From the IMG/VR virus record IMGVR_UViG_3300021960_000252, positions 1 through 35,302 of that record: a stretch of DNA of 35,302 nucleotides. The stretch is one strand, 5' to 3'. This DNA comes from a virus. The position numbers were made by a program, and so were the translations under genes. The notes beneath the pieces are model-generated. The model was given only the letters and a program-made list of their open reading frames with translations, ran no database searches and was not told the origin of the DNA. Numbering within the stretch: the stretch's first letter is position 1; every line of letters begins with the position of its first letter. Positions 14,357-23,800 of the stretch are shown here, piece by piece.

Positions 14357-16021
14357 TTATCTTCCTCCAATTTTTACAGTTTTCCTATTGTAAGGAAAAA
14401 AATGTGCGTTTTCTTTAGTTATAATATTTGAATCGGGCTTTGGTTTTAATTTATAGTTATCTTCATCTGTTATCATGTAATCGTAATTTAATATTAGATC
14501 ACTTTTCGTATAAGTAAAGCTTAGTTTCAAACTGTAGGATTTGGGATATAGCATGCCATTCTCAACAAAATACCCCAGATCATGATCGATATTAAAAGAT
14601 AGTTCATCTAGGAATAGTGGAAGTGCAACTTCTACAATGTTTTCTGGACTTGTTATTATACTTTTTTTTCCCGTTGGTCTCTCAATCATTGATGGTATGT
14701 AAACCAGAACATTGTTTAGCACATCTTCATCTGTTAATATCCCCTGTTTTTGATCTGAACTGACCTGCTCGCTTCCATCATAAAAAGTTTTAAAAAACAT
14801 CCTAGATAAATATTGAATTTTAGCAGCATTTTTTTTGGCATCTAATAAATTTGCTGATGGCACATCGATTTCGAGCGAGTATTTAATTCCCATAAATTGA
14901 TTAAGATCAGGTTTGACCCTAGAGAATACAGAATGATTTGTTGGGTCGGCTTTTGCAAACTTCGTTTTTAAATCTCTGGAGAATTCTTTTAAAAATAAAT
15001 CAAACATAACGTATCTAGGCATTGAATCTTTTGTAGTTAATTTATTACTTATTTTATTAAACTCATAAATATTTTTTGATGAGGCTATAAATAAAAAAGA
15101 GTCTTTTCTCATTTTGACAGATGTATTATCAAGTTGATTCATGTTCTTCATAGACATGTCAACGTGAAAAGGAAACAATCCACTATCATATTGAGCTATT
15201 TCAGAGTTTAAAGTGAAAGGTAAGATTGTTTTGTTGTTTATAATATTCGAACTGCTATCAAACAAAGTCTCACTTTCATAATTTAATTTTAAATTTAGCT
15301 TTATATTTTTTGGGTATAAAAATTTATCAAATTCAAAAAATCCAGCATCTATATCCGGTTCATATTTTATTGATTCTATATAACATGGAAATCCTTTGCT
15401 GCCAAGATCATCAAAGCTCAAAATTTTGTTAGACTTGAACTTCTTACCTCCATTAACTAAGTTTGAAAAAAAAACAAAAAACAATGGAACAGTTGTATTA
15501 TATTTCTCCGTTACATAATCATACGAGAAGCCTATGGGTATCTCTTCTGTTTCATCTATCGTCCTTATCTGATTAGTAGGATTGCCATATTCATCTAACA
15601 CATATTCCACTCTTGATGTTGTTATTTCCTGCATCACTGCTCCTATGTTCCACCTTGTGCCCTTCATGGTGTATCTCTGCAATTCTTCAATTTTTGCTAA
15701 ATTATTTTTTGATTCATTAACACTATGTGCCGGCATGTCAATTGTTATGTCATATGAAAGACTACCTTCTTTCTCGGCTATGTAAATGTCTTCTTGATTA
15801 GAGATTCGACCCTCTTGTTTATTTTTAAAAAAACTTAAACTTAGAGATGATATGAACCCCTTAAGCGCAACCATTCTTTCAATTGGAGCAGATCCAATAT
15901 ATAAAATAAACTCTGATTCGCTTCCATCCGCACCAGTTCCTCGAGGACCACCATCGATAGAGCTTATAAAAACATCGCTCAAGTGATATTCATTATTGTA
16001 TTTTGTGGGAAACTTAGTCAT
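14357..16021 (-). CDS. Tail tube initiator/baseplate-like protein with two similar halves
   Basis: This 554-aa protein carries two matching halves. SLSYDITIDMPAHSVNESKN and NLAKIEELQRYTM near the front resemble YSLEIDVPSANLLDAKKNAA and KIQYLSRMF in the second half. FPCYIESIKYEPDIDAGFFE and LYPKNIKLNLKLNYES resemble LFLDELSFNIDHDLGYFVEN and LYPKSYSLKLSFTYTKSD. A beta hairpin followed by LYPKxxxLxL is typical of tube-fold proteins such as gp19, gp48 and gp54, so a tube initiator or hub role is inferred. It lies right after the tape measure gene and overlaps it as TAATG. Confidence 0.6.
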   Translation of the reverse strand: MTKFPTKYNNEYHLSDVFISSIDGGPRGTGADGSESEFILYIGSAPIERMVALKGFISSLSLSFFKNKQEGRISNQEDIYIAEKEGSLSYDITIDMPAHSVNESKNNLAKIEELQRYTMKGTRWNIGAVMQEITTSRVEYVLDEYGNPTNQIRTIDETEEIPIGFSYDYVTEKYNTTVPLFFVFFSNLVNGGKKFKSNKILSFDDLGSKGFPCYIESIKYEPDIDAGFFEFDKFLYPKNIKLNLKLNYESETLFDSSSNIINNKTILPFTLNSEIAQYDSGLFPFHVDMSMKNMNQLDNTSVKMRKDSFLFIASSKNIYEFNKISNKLTTKDSMPRYVMFDLFLKEFSRDLKTKFAKADPTNHSVFSRVKPDLNQFMGIKYSLEIDVPSANLLDAKKNAAKIQYLSRMFFKTFYDGSEQVSSDQKQGILTDEDVLNNVLVYIPSMIERPTGKKSIITSPENIVEVALPLFLDELSFNIDHDLGYFVENGMLYPKSYSLKLSFTYTKSDLILNYDYMITDEDNYKLKPKPDSNIITKENAHFFPYNRKTVKIGGR

Positions 16022-18450
16022 TAAGATGTTCCTCTTTTTTCCACTCTAGCATCAATAAAATCAGACAATTTATCGCCCTTTGACTCAACCACCACTTTAA
16101 TTGGAGGAAGCTTTAGTTCAGGCATGTTGACATCGACAGTTAATCTTCCTTCGCTTAAACTCTTTATAACTCCCTCGGAAGCCACAGCAAAAGAAGATTT
16201 GTTGCCATCGGTTGTCATAGCTATGAATCCATCAATTTTTAATGTTGAGAGTTCTTGCAAAGCAGATTTGACTGATGTAATTCCGGCTGCTATTTTTCCG
16301 GTATCCATTTTTGCAATTGCTGTTAAGTCAATTTTGCTTCCACCCATTGAGTGAAAAGATCCATGTAGTCCATCGAGTGATTTTGTGGTTGCTCCAATTG
16401 CTGTCGTTGCACTTCCCATGGATTCTGCCATAGAATCATAAGCTTTACCCGAGTGTTCTGGTAATTCCCAAAGTTCGGGAGAGCCAGACCTGTGGAACGC
16501 ATCAAAAATAGCCCCTAAGCCGGCTACAGCAGCAACAGCTATTCCGACCGGTCCGGTCGTCGCTGCCCAAAAAAGATACCACGCCGCCGTTGCTGCGGTT
16601 AGAACATCAATTAATATATAGAGTGCATACCCAGCTTGTTCAAAACCACCGGTGACCTCAGCAATCCCGGAAAAGATCTTGTCAAGCAGCATCCCTAAAC
16701 CTTGAAAAAAAGATAAAAAGGGAGTAAGTAATTTGAAGAACATTATTAAAATATTTGCCAATTTTGTTAAAGCCGGCACTAGTTCTGAGGCGTTTTTAGC
16801 GAGCTCAGCTTGGGCATCGGCAGCTTCTTGCTGTTTAGCTTGGTTGCTTAAATATTCAGATTGGGACATGTTTAATAGTCTTTGAGCCTCCGCGACAGAA
16901 CTTACGCCCATTGCTTGTTGTATATATAGTTTTTCATATTTTCCAAGTGAATCAAAGTTTCCAACTGATGAGCGAACCTCTCTTCTTATTATCTCAATTC
17001 TTTCCGAATCGGTTGCATTCAACATTTCCAGAGAACTTAAGTTTGTTCCTAAAACTGCATTTAGTTGAGAGACTTGATCAGCAGCGCCCGAAAACGTGTC
17101 GAATTTTTTAGATATTTCCAACAGCTTACCCATTTCTAAACCAGTGGCTTTTACTTGAGCAGATAGCTCTTTAAACATTGAATTTCCTTGTGATCCAAAT
17201 AGTGTTATTCTTTCGTAGGCAGTATTGAAGTTTCCAACCATTTTTTCTGTTGTTATACCAAGTTGTCTACCCATTATCGCAATTTGAGCAGTCGTTTCAA
17301 CTGCTTGCTCAGAGGTTAGTCCCATTGCTTTTTCGAAAGTATCTATTAATTTTGTAGATGTTGATGTGCTAACTCCAAACTGTTTTAGTTTAAATACCGA
17401 TGTTGCTAAGTTCACATTCATCCTATGCGATGTTGGATTAAAAGATGAAATGTTGTCTGCCATGGTTTTAATAACTTCTGAAGCTGCTTGTTCGTCTCCT
17501 CCGATCATTGTAAGGTTTCTTCCAATATCTCCAATTTGTTGTGCGAACACATTTCCAAAACCAGTAGCTCTTCCAAGATCTTTTGACACTTTTTCAATTT
17601 GTTTGGCAAGGTCATATGCAAATTCAACCGCACTAAACAAAATGTTTTTAAAATTGAGAGATTGTCCAATTAAGTTTTTACTAATCAGACTCGTCAATTT
17701 CATATTTTCTCCAATTGCATCTGACGATGCCATAATATCAACCATTCCGCCTAAAAATGTATCGGATGAATCTGCTGCCAAACCCACGCTTGTTGCTATT
17801 TTTGTGCTTATTCCACTTACTTTTTTATTAACATTTAAAATATTTTCATTAATACCTCTAGCTTTTTCTAGTATGTCTTTTCTTTTTTGTTCGTTGTCTA
17901 AATTAGCGTCCAATAAATCTAGAAGGGTTTGTTCACCTTCCAACTTCATATTCATGACTTCTTCTTCTATACCGGATCTTTCTAGTAGAGTCTTTAAAGA
18001 CACTGCTTCAGCATCGGCTACCTTGTTTATTTCTTCTAATTGCTTTCTCTTTAATCTTAATTGTTCTCTCTCTTCCTCTGTCTGTTGTGCAGCAGTCACA
18101 AAACCAGTATCTGTTGCGCTGTTTATTGTTTTTTGAAGAGCTAAGATTTCTTGATTCAACTGCTCTCGTTCTGCTTGGGCAGCAAGAATTTCTTGTTCTG
18201 TTACACGAGCATCTCTTAATACATCTGCGTTCTGTTGTAAGTTCAATAAGATTTTATTCTGAAAATTTAATTCTGACTCATATAGGTCGCTTTGAAGTCC
18301 AAGAGCTTCAGCTCTTTTTTTCTGAATTCTTAAAAGCTCCTCTTCTTTCTTTGTTGACTTCACTAAAATTTCGTAAAACTCTGATTGATTTCTTACGTCT
18401 TCCGCGGATGCCCTTCCGGCATTTGAGCCTGTACTTGTTGGATCTGCCAT
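16021..18450 (-). CDS. Tail tape measure protein
   Basis: This 809-aa protein has the tape-measure layout: a long Glu/Gln/Lys-rich coiled coil at the N-terminus (about 25-230), a helical middle with repeated amphipathic segments, then a strongly hydrophobic region (about 560-590, LANILIMFFKLLTPFLSFF; about 605-655, YILIDVLTAATAAWYLFW and PVGIAVAAVAGLGAIFDAF) that could cross a membrane. Tape measures set tail length at about 0.15 nm per residue, so the tail would be about 120 nm. It follows the assembly chaperone genes, as in most tailed phages. A terminator (18483-18512) and a late-type box (18471-18480) precede it. Confidence 0.85.
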   Translation of the reverse strand: MADPTSTGSNAGRASAEDVRNQSEFYEILVKSTKKEEELLRIQKKRAEALGLQSDLYESELNFQNKILLNLQQNADVLRDARVTEQEILAAQAEREQLNQEILALQKTINSATDTGFVTAAQQTEEEREQLRLKRKQLEEINKVADAEAVSLKTLLERSGIEEEVMNMKLEGEQTLLDLLDANLDNEQKRKDILEKARGINENILNVNKKVSGISTKIATSVGLAADSSDTFLGGMVDIMASSDAIGENMKLTSLISKNLIGQSLNFKNILFSAVEFAYDLAKQIEKVSKDLGRATGFGNVFAQQIGDIGRNLTMIGGDEQAASEVIKTMADNISSFNPTSHRMNVNLATSVFKLKQFGVSTSTSTKLIDTFEKAMGLTSEQAVETTAQIAIMGRQLGITTEKMVGNFNTAYERITLFGSQGNSMFKELSAQVKATGLEMGKLLEISKKFDTFSGAADQVSQLNAVLGTNLSSLEMLNATDSERIEIIRREVRSSVGNFDSLGKYEKLYIQQAMGVSSVAEAQRLLNMSQSEYLSNQAKQQEAADAQAELAKNASELVPALTKLANILIMFFKLLTPFLSFFQGLGMLLDKIFSGIAEVTGGFEQAGYALYILIDVLTAATAAWYLFWAATTGPVGIAVAAVAGLGAIFDAFHRSGSPELWELPEHSGKAYDSMAESMGSATTAIGATTKSLDGLHGSFHSMGGSKIDLTAIAKMDTGKIAAGITSVKSALQELSTLKIDGFIAMTTDGNKSSFAVASEGVIKSLSEGRLTVDVNMPELKLPPIKVVVESKGDKLSDFIDARVEKRGTS

Positions 18451-18470
18451 TTATTAAACCTCGTATTACT

Positions 18471-18480
18471 CTAAATAGTT
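18471..18480 (-). promoter_or_regulatory. Late-promoter candidate box AACTATTTAG
   Basis: The minus strand reads AACTATTTAG, 20 nt before the tape measure ATG and directly after a terminator. It is one of six such boxes found only before structural genes. Confidence 0.5.
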
Positions 18481-18482
18481 TA

Positions 18483-18512
18483 TAAAAAAAATGCTCGGGA
18501 GTTCCCGAGCAT
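18483..18512 (-). terminator. rho-independent terminator after the tail chaperone genes
   Basis: In minus-strand RNA a 9-10 bp stem (ATGCTCGGG with CCCGAGCAT; 18512-18503 and 18500-18491) is followed by eight U (18490-18483). It separates the chaperone genes from the tape measure gene. Confidence 0.92.
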
Positions 18513-18515
18513 TCA

Positions 18516-18671
18516 TTATCTCTTCTTCATTGCTTCCGCTTCTTTCTTGTATTCTTCGATTGTTCTTTTAAGCCACCATTCTCTAAGGCCTACCGGTAAG
18601 TTATATAACTCAAACAAAGACCAACCTCCATAATGTTTTAATATAAAGAAAGCTTCATAAACGTTCTCCAT
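18516..18671 (-). CDS. Second frame of a tail assembly chaperone (frameshift or reinitiation product)
   Basis: From the ATG at 18671 this is 51 aa (MENVYEAFFILKHYGGWSLF...), but the frame is open up to 18707 in the +1 frame of the gp26-like gene. The part LYNLPVGLREWWLKRTIEEY resembles the C-terminal part made by frameshift in tail assembly chaperones, where G and GT proteins differ in their tail. No ribosome site precedes the ATG; it lies 4 nt after the TGA of the upstream gene, so it is made by reinitiation or by +1 frameshift on TTTTTTT (18696-18690). It lies just before the tape measure gene, where such chaperones normally stand. Confidence 0.7.
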   Translation of the reverse strand: MENVYEAFFILKHYGGWSLFELYNLPVGLREWWLKRTIEEYKKEAEAMKKR

Positions 18672-18675
18672 ATAA

Positions 18676-19512
18676 TCAAGACTCAGGCCAAAAAAAGTCC
18701 GTTCCAAATGGAACGCTCATAACCTCCTTGTGGTCGCAATGTTTGCAAGTGAAGTCTTGGTTCATAACAATATCCGGAGAAATAACTTTAAAGCAATCCC
18801 TAAGGTATTTAGAATCTGTTGCAACCATATTGTCGCAAACATAATTAACAGTATTAGCATCAGAGTAGCCGTTAAAATCAACGACAAAGTACTTCATTTG
18901 CTTTGTAATCATGTCGCTTGTCATTTCCTTACTGGAACCCTTTGAAACAATGTCGAGCTCATCTTGACCCATTAGCGGTCGAATACAGGCATGTATATTT
19001 GATAAAGGAAGTTCCGTGGTAAATGTTCCGTCATCTTTATATTCTAAGTCTGTCCCATCAACATCAAAGCCATCATACATTTCGTAGTTTGCAAGGTCGA
19101 ATTGAAACTTTGATTGCTCTCCGCACGCTGGGCATTGAACTTTTGCTTTATAATCGGCACCATAGGCTGATGCTCTTGCAAAAACTAAGATTGCGTTTCT
19201 GTCTCCGACATAAAGATGTCTTGCATTAATGCTTTTGTCGACTATTAAATTTTGAATAAGTCTGTCGATAGCAAGACCTTTCTTGAGAAGAGATCTGTTG
19301 GTTAAGATATCTTCATCTTTCGCGGTCATGTATTTGATCTCAATTGAGTCTTTTCCTTTTAAAGGATGTCCTTCTGGATATCTTCCTTTTGATGGCAACT
19401 CGACAAATTGAGTTGGAGCAACAAAGTCCATTGGGTTTGGCATTTGTGGGGCATCTTCTGATGGTGTTGGTTTATGACCGCCCATCAATCGGTCTTCATT
19501 ATTTCTTCTCAT
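18676..19512 (-). CDS. gp26-like tail/baseplate assembly protein with zinc-ribbon Cys
   Basis: This 278-aa protein has a conserved-looking middle (MTAKDEDILTNRSLLKKGLA and HLYVGDRNAILVFARASAYG) and two CxxC pairs, C127-x2-C130 (CPACGEQ) and C256-x2-C259 (CKHCDHK), fitting a zinc ribbon. It ends VPFGTDFFWPES. Its size, position before the tape measure and this motif pattern recall gp26-type assembly proteins of T4-like phages, which may act as the tail assembly chaperone. The last codons contain the T7 run where frameshift into the next frame could occur. The start ATG at 19512 has a GGAG site. Confidence 0.7.
   Translation of the reverse strand: MRRNNEDRLMGGHKPTPSEDAPQMPNPMDFVAPTQFVELPSKGRYPEGHPLKGKDSIEIKYMTAKDEDILTNRSLLKKGLAIDRLIQNLIVDKSINARHLYVGDRNAILVFARASAYGADYKAKVQCPACGEQSKFQFDLANYEMYDGFDVDGTDLEYKDDGTFTTELPLSNIHACIRPLMGQDELDIVSKGSSKEMTSDMITKQMKYFVVDFNGYSDANTVNYVCDNMVATDSKYLRDCFKVISPDIVMNQDFTCKHCDHKEVMSVPFGTDFFWPES
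18690..18696 (-). promoter_or_regulatory. Candidate +1 frameshift site (T7 slippery run)
   Basis: The minus strand reads GAC TTT TTT TGG CCT in the gp26-like frame. Moving forward one base at TTT/TGG re-pairs tRNA-Phe on TTT and enters the open downstream frame (GGC CTG AGT CTT GAT). The fused product would have about 274 + 57 = 331 aa. The next in-frame codon is Trp (TGG), a possible pause. Confidence 0.5.
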
Positions 19513-19531
19513 TTATACTCCGAGATTTGTA

Positions 19532-20188
19532 TTATTGTGATCTTCCATCTGTTTCAAAGGTTGTTGCATTTTTGTCTGTTAATTCTTCTAGCACGGCCCA
19601 ATCATACTTAACGTCGATTGAATATTCAACGAGCCCATCATCTCCATAATCTAAGTCTCCCCATGAAACTTTTGTTATGATTGGATTATGAAGAACCCAT
19701 TTTTCAATTGTCTGCCCATTAGAGTTTATTTGATGTATCTCTAATAATTTTCCAAAAGAGTTGTCAATTGTTGAGGCTTTTTCTGGGCTTGAAATTGATT
19801 TCGCTCTCTGAGAGCTGCCCGTATCCCCAGATGGGGTTGAATAACCAGAAGCCAATAGCATTTCCCATAAAGCATTGGCTGTGGAAGTTAAGCTTTTATT
19901 AGCGGTGTCATCTGCGGCGGTTCGTGTTCTTTGATCAAAAGTGAAGGTTTGATCAAAATGACCAATATCGACAAGAGTAATTGTTATTGGATCCCATTTT
20001 GCAATACCAGGATAAGAATAGTAATGGTTAATCATCTTATATTCTTTCGGTTCAATATTAACTTTTGGCTTTGAAACTGACTTGGCGGACAAGACATTGT
20101 TGCCATTGACGCTTCCAAACTTTAGCAAGAACTTATTCTTCCTTGTTGGACCTCTTTTGCCCTTGAAATCTTCTCCCCACCAAGTCAT
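19532..20188 (-). CDS. 19: Tail tube protein, paralog B (gp19-like)
   Basis: This 218-aa protein starts MTWWGEDFKGKRGPTRKNKF and shares with its upstream neighbour the run of VSKPKVN, YYSYPGIAKWDPITITLVD, VEKWxLHNPxIxKVxWGDLDY and a C-terminal YxxDVKYDWA. This is the gp19 tail tube fold, which stacks as hexamer rings inside the sheath. It differs from paralog A by a longer C-terminus (ELTDKNATTFETDGRSQ) and an insert around residues 85-130 (TRTAADDTANKSLTSTANAL). The ATG has an AGAGG site, 10 nt after the stop of paralog A. Confidence 0.85.
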   Translation of the reverse strand: MTWWGEDFKGKRGPTRKNKFLLKFGSVNGNNVLSAKSVSKPKVNIEPKEYKMINHYYSYPGIAKWDPITITLVDIGHFDQTFTFDQRTRTAADDTANKSLTSTANALWEMLLASGYSTPSGDTGSSQRAKSISSPEKASTIDNSFGKLLEIHQINSNGQTIEKWVLHNPIITKVSWGDLDYGDDGLVEYSIDVKYDWAVLEELTDKNATTFETDGRSQ

Positions 20189-20198
20189 TCAAAACCTC

Positions 20199-20786
20199 TT
20201 AAGTAATGCTTCTATTAAATACAGGATCGGTGTCATCATCATTGTACGTAGCCCAATCATAAGTAAATCCTACTGTGATATCAGAAAGATCTTCTGAGCC
20301 ATAATCCAAATCTCCAAAAGCAACTTTATTGATAAAAGGATTGTGTAAGGTCCATTTTTCAACACTATTACCATCTGAATCTAATTGATGGATCACAACT
20401 GATTGAAGAGCAGCGGTCGCTTTTCCTTTTGAAATAGTGTGAAAAGAACGTTGCCTTGCGCCTTGATCTTTTATATAGTCTGCCGTTGGATACACATATC
20501 CAGATTTTTCTAGAATTTCCAGAAGCTTGGTTGATGCATCTTCACTGATTGGATCAACTAGGGTTGCTTCGACGTCTTCCCATTTTACAGATCCCGGAAA
20601 CTTAAATGTGTGTCCCATAAATTTATGCTCTGTTCCTGCCTCAACATTGATTGCTGGTTTTTCGACACTTTTAGCATACCATACGATTCCCTCGGTGGCA
20701 CCAAGGCCACCAATCTCAAGCTTGAACCTAAATTTTCTTTTTGGATCTTTGCTTGCCGCGTCCAATCCTTCTCCCCAAAATGCCAT
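20199..20786 (-). CDS. 19: Tail tube protein, paralog A (gp19-like)
   Basis: This 195-aa protein starts MAFWGEGLDAASKDPKRKFR. Conserved elements are AKSVEKPAINV, FPGSVKWEDVEATLVD, EKWTLHNPFINKVAFGDLDY and ITVGFTYDWA, shared with the next gene. It directly follows the sheath gene, the usual order gp18-gp19. It is the likelier main tube subunit because it is closer in length to gp19 (163 aa in T4) and comes first. The ATG has a TAGGAG site. Confidence 0.88.
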   Translation of the reverse strand: MAFWGEGLDAASKDPKRKFRFKLEIGGLGATEGIVWYAKSVEKPAINVEAGTEHKFMGHTFKFPGSVKWEDVEATLVDPISEDASTKLLEILEKSGYVYPTADYIKDQGARQRSFHTISKGKATAALQSVVIHQLDSDGNSVEKWTLHNPFINKVAFGDLDYGSEDLSDITVGFTYDWATYNDDDTDPVFNRSIT

Positions 20787-20820
20787 AACATTAATCTCCT
20801 ATTTATTCTTAATTAGTGGC

Positions 20821-23800
20821 TTAAACGAAATCCGCGCCTGTTCTTGTGATTACAAAATCAACCACAATATATTCGATAGCACGAGCTGGTTTGATATAAA
20901 TCTTAGCATACATGACATTGCGATCAATCAAGTCTGCTGTTGTCGTTGTATCATCCAGAATCAATTTATAATCCGTTAATCCGAATCTAGCTGACACGCT
21001 TGATAGCAAAGGGTTTACTTGTCCTTTAAATCTGTTCCATGTAGATTGAACATTTTGATCAAACAATAAGTTTCTCGAGATTTTTGACACTTCTGATTTC
21101 AAGTAAAGAACCAAGCGACGAACATTGATTCTATCCAATGCAGATTGACCAGCTTGAAGAGTTTTTTGTCCGAAGATTACAACGCCTTCAGCAGGGAAAG
21201 TTGCAATTGGATTAATGTTTACTTCATAAAGCAAGTCTCTTTCTTTAGAGTCAAGTCTTTGTCTCGCTTGTAATACCTTAGGGCCTCTAGAGCCGCCAAG
21301 AGAGCCCAATCCGCCGCGGTTAAAGCCAGCGGGGGCAAACCATAGCTCTGATTGCGCTTGAGAGCGTCCGAAGGCTCCTAAGGCCGCTACAGATGGTGGG
21401 AGCCATACAAGATTTCCACCGTTCAAATTGTCTGAAGCTTGAACCCATGGGTAGAAAGCACAAGCATATGAAGAGTCTAGATTTCTAGATTTAATTCTTG
21501 AAATAGCGGTTGTTGGCGATCCTAAAGAGCTAGAGTCTGTATCTTCAACTCGACGTTCTGCTTGTGGTTTATAATCTCCTTCGAGATCAATGATTGCAAG
21601 AACGTCTTTTCTAGACTCAGCTGTGTCAATCACTCTATTTGTAATGACAGGCTTTCTGATACCAGGGATCAACAATAAGTTTGCAGGAACAACCTCAGGA
21701 TCCTTTACGGAATCCAAAGCTTTATTGATTGTGTAGTGAATATAATCTCCAACATCATTTCTTGTTGAAGAAATAAGATCATCACGAAGAGGCTCTTTCT
21801 CCGTTACATCAAATCCTTCGAAGCCACCATGAAGAGGCATTAAGAATTGACGAACATTTAATCCAAGAAGATCGGCAAATGAACCTGAAGAAACAGTATA
21901 AGAAGAACCAGTACTACCTGAACCGAGATCATAAGAACCAACAGTGTAAGTTACAGAATTTGTTGCAGTGTCGATAACCAAATCATCAAGACTGAAAGTA
22001 AACGAGTGCTCAAAATCACCAGATGCAACGTGGTTGTTAATACCGGCAGGAAGTCTTCTCAAATAATCACAATAGTCCGGATCATATTGATTAGAAGTTG
22101 TAGAGATTTTTGGACGAATACCGTAGTAGGCACGATAAGGGTCTGGTGCTCCGCCTTCCGTTCCGTCTCCGCGGAGAGCAAGAGAAGGGAACAAGAACGA
22201 CGCAGTGAAGTTGGTTGGTCCAGAAACAAAGTTGTTTACATCTCCACCAGCGACAGGCATCGATGCATTTCCTTTTACAAATGCTCCGGCAAAGTCGTCA
22301 GAGTCTACACCAAGCGTTGGAGTACTGCTAGCGTGTCCACCAGAAATATAAGTACCAGTTACTAATATATCATAAGTTGACTCTGCGACCAGATCAGCGG
22401 TTATTGTAACAGATGTACCTGCATCATTTGTAGCAGAAACGTCATCAAGTTGATTTAGTAAGTAAGCCAATGCGGTATATACTTCTTCAGCTGTGGTCTG
22501 ACTCAGTAAGCCCAACGTGTGAGTGTTTCCGGTTAATGTTGGAGTTGCACTGTATACTACACCAGTGTCAGTCGTGATTGTTAAAACTGTTGATCCACCA
22601 ACTGAGACAATAATTGTTTGGTTGTGTGCAACCGGAGTAGAAGGATCCGCAATCACATTGCTAGCAGCAGTTCCACTATTGGTAGCGTCTCCAAGAGTTT
22701 GTGCTCCAACAGAGCGATAAGCAAGAGTAAATCCTTTTGGACGAACAGGTCCTTTGAAACCAGCAGGCAAGAATCCTTGTCCGCCGCCATCTTTGATGAA
22801 TTGCTTTAAGTCAACATAAACGATGTTTGATTGGTTTTGGAAGTCTCCGTAAGTTCTATAACGACGATTTGTTTCGTCCCAATCCAAGTATTGATCTCCA
22901 ATTCTTTTAGCAATATAGTCAGGAGAAGATGGATTAAAATTAAGACCCGTGTATCTTTCAATAGTTTGGCCTGAGACGTTTTTAATTGCTACTGTAAATG
23001 TTCCATAGGGATTAACCGATGCATTAGCAGGAGCAGCAATGTTTTCAATTGCGATCATGTAATCTTTTTGGATGTCTTCTCCGACATGAAGAGACTTCAA
23101 TCTAAACAAGTCGACTTGATTTTTTTCTTGTTGAGAAATTACCCAACCGGTTCCAGCTTCTTGAGCTGCTTCTTTGTGAGCTCCCCAGTTATAAGTGCTG
23201 GCAGATCCGCTTTGAAGTGGAAGAAGGACGCCATAAACAGTTCCTTCTGCGTTGTTTTCAAGACCAAGGTCTTCAACTTCTCTTGTGAAAGATTCTCCAA
23301 GCCAATAGTTCTCTTTTTGTGCTGATGGAGTTGTGAGGGAATTAATCAATTGAGGATTTGTATTAAATACTGTTCTGATGTATTTGGTTGAGTTTCTCGA
23401 GAAGTTAAAGTTAAGATCCTTCTTTGCAACACCAGAACCGCTAATTACCAACTTAAATTCACAATTAGATCCAACAGACTTAACAAACGTTCCTGCCTGC
23501 TCGACTTGTGATCCATCGGAAGCTGCAGCACCAGATAAGGCTAAATATCCCTCTTTCGCATAAAATACAGCAGCCAAAGAGCCGGTTGTCATTGTATTAG
23601 CAGAAGCTGACTCAATCAAAAATAAACCATATGCTGTTGAGTTTGTATCAACACTAGTAGAAATGTCACCACCTAAGTTCCAACCTGCTTTACCAGCGTC
23701 AGTTGATGCTTGTGGGTGTTGGTCTCCAGCAATCCTTACCATAGTAATAGGAGAGTTTTCCGAAGCTAACCATGCTTGAGCAGCATATGATGCGTAAGTA

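Noticed and set aside
17366-18136. A 256-aa plus-strand open frame
   Set aside because: It is the exact antisense of the coiled-coil part of the tape measure gene; its Leu/Ser-rich composition follows from the codons of that gene, and no ribosome site or promoter was seen.
20799-20807. CTATTTATT on the plus strand before the tail tube gene
   Set aside because: It is in the opposite orientation to the six late boxes and overlaps the ribosome site of the tube gene, so it is likely chance.
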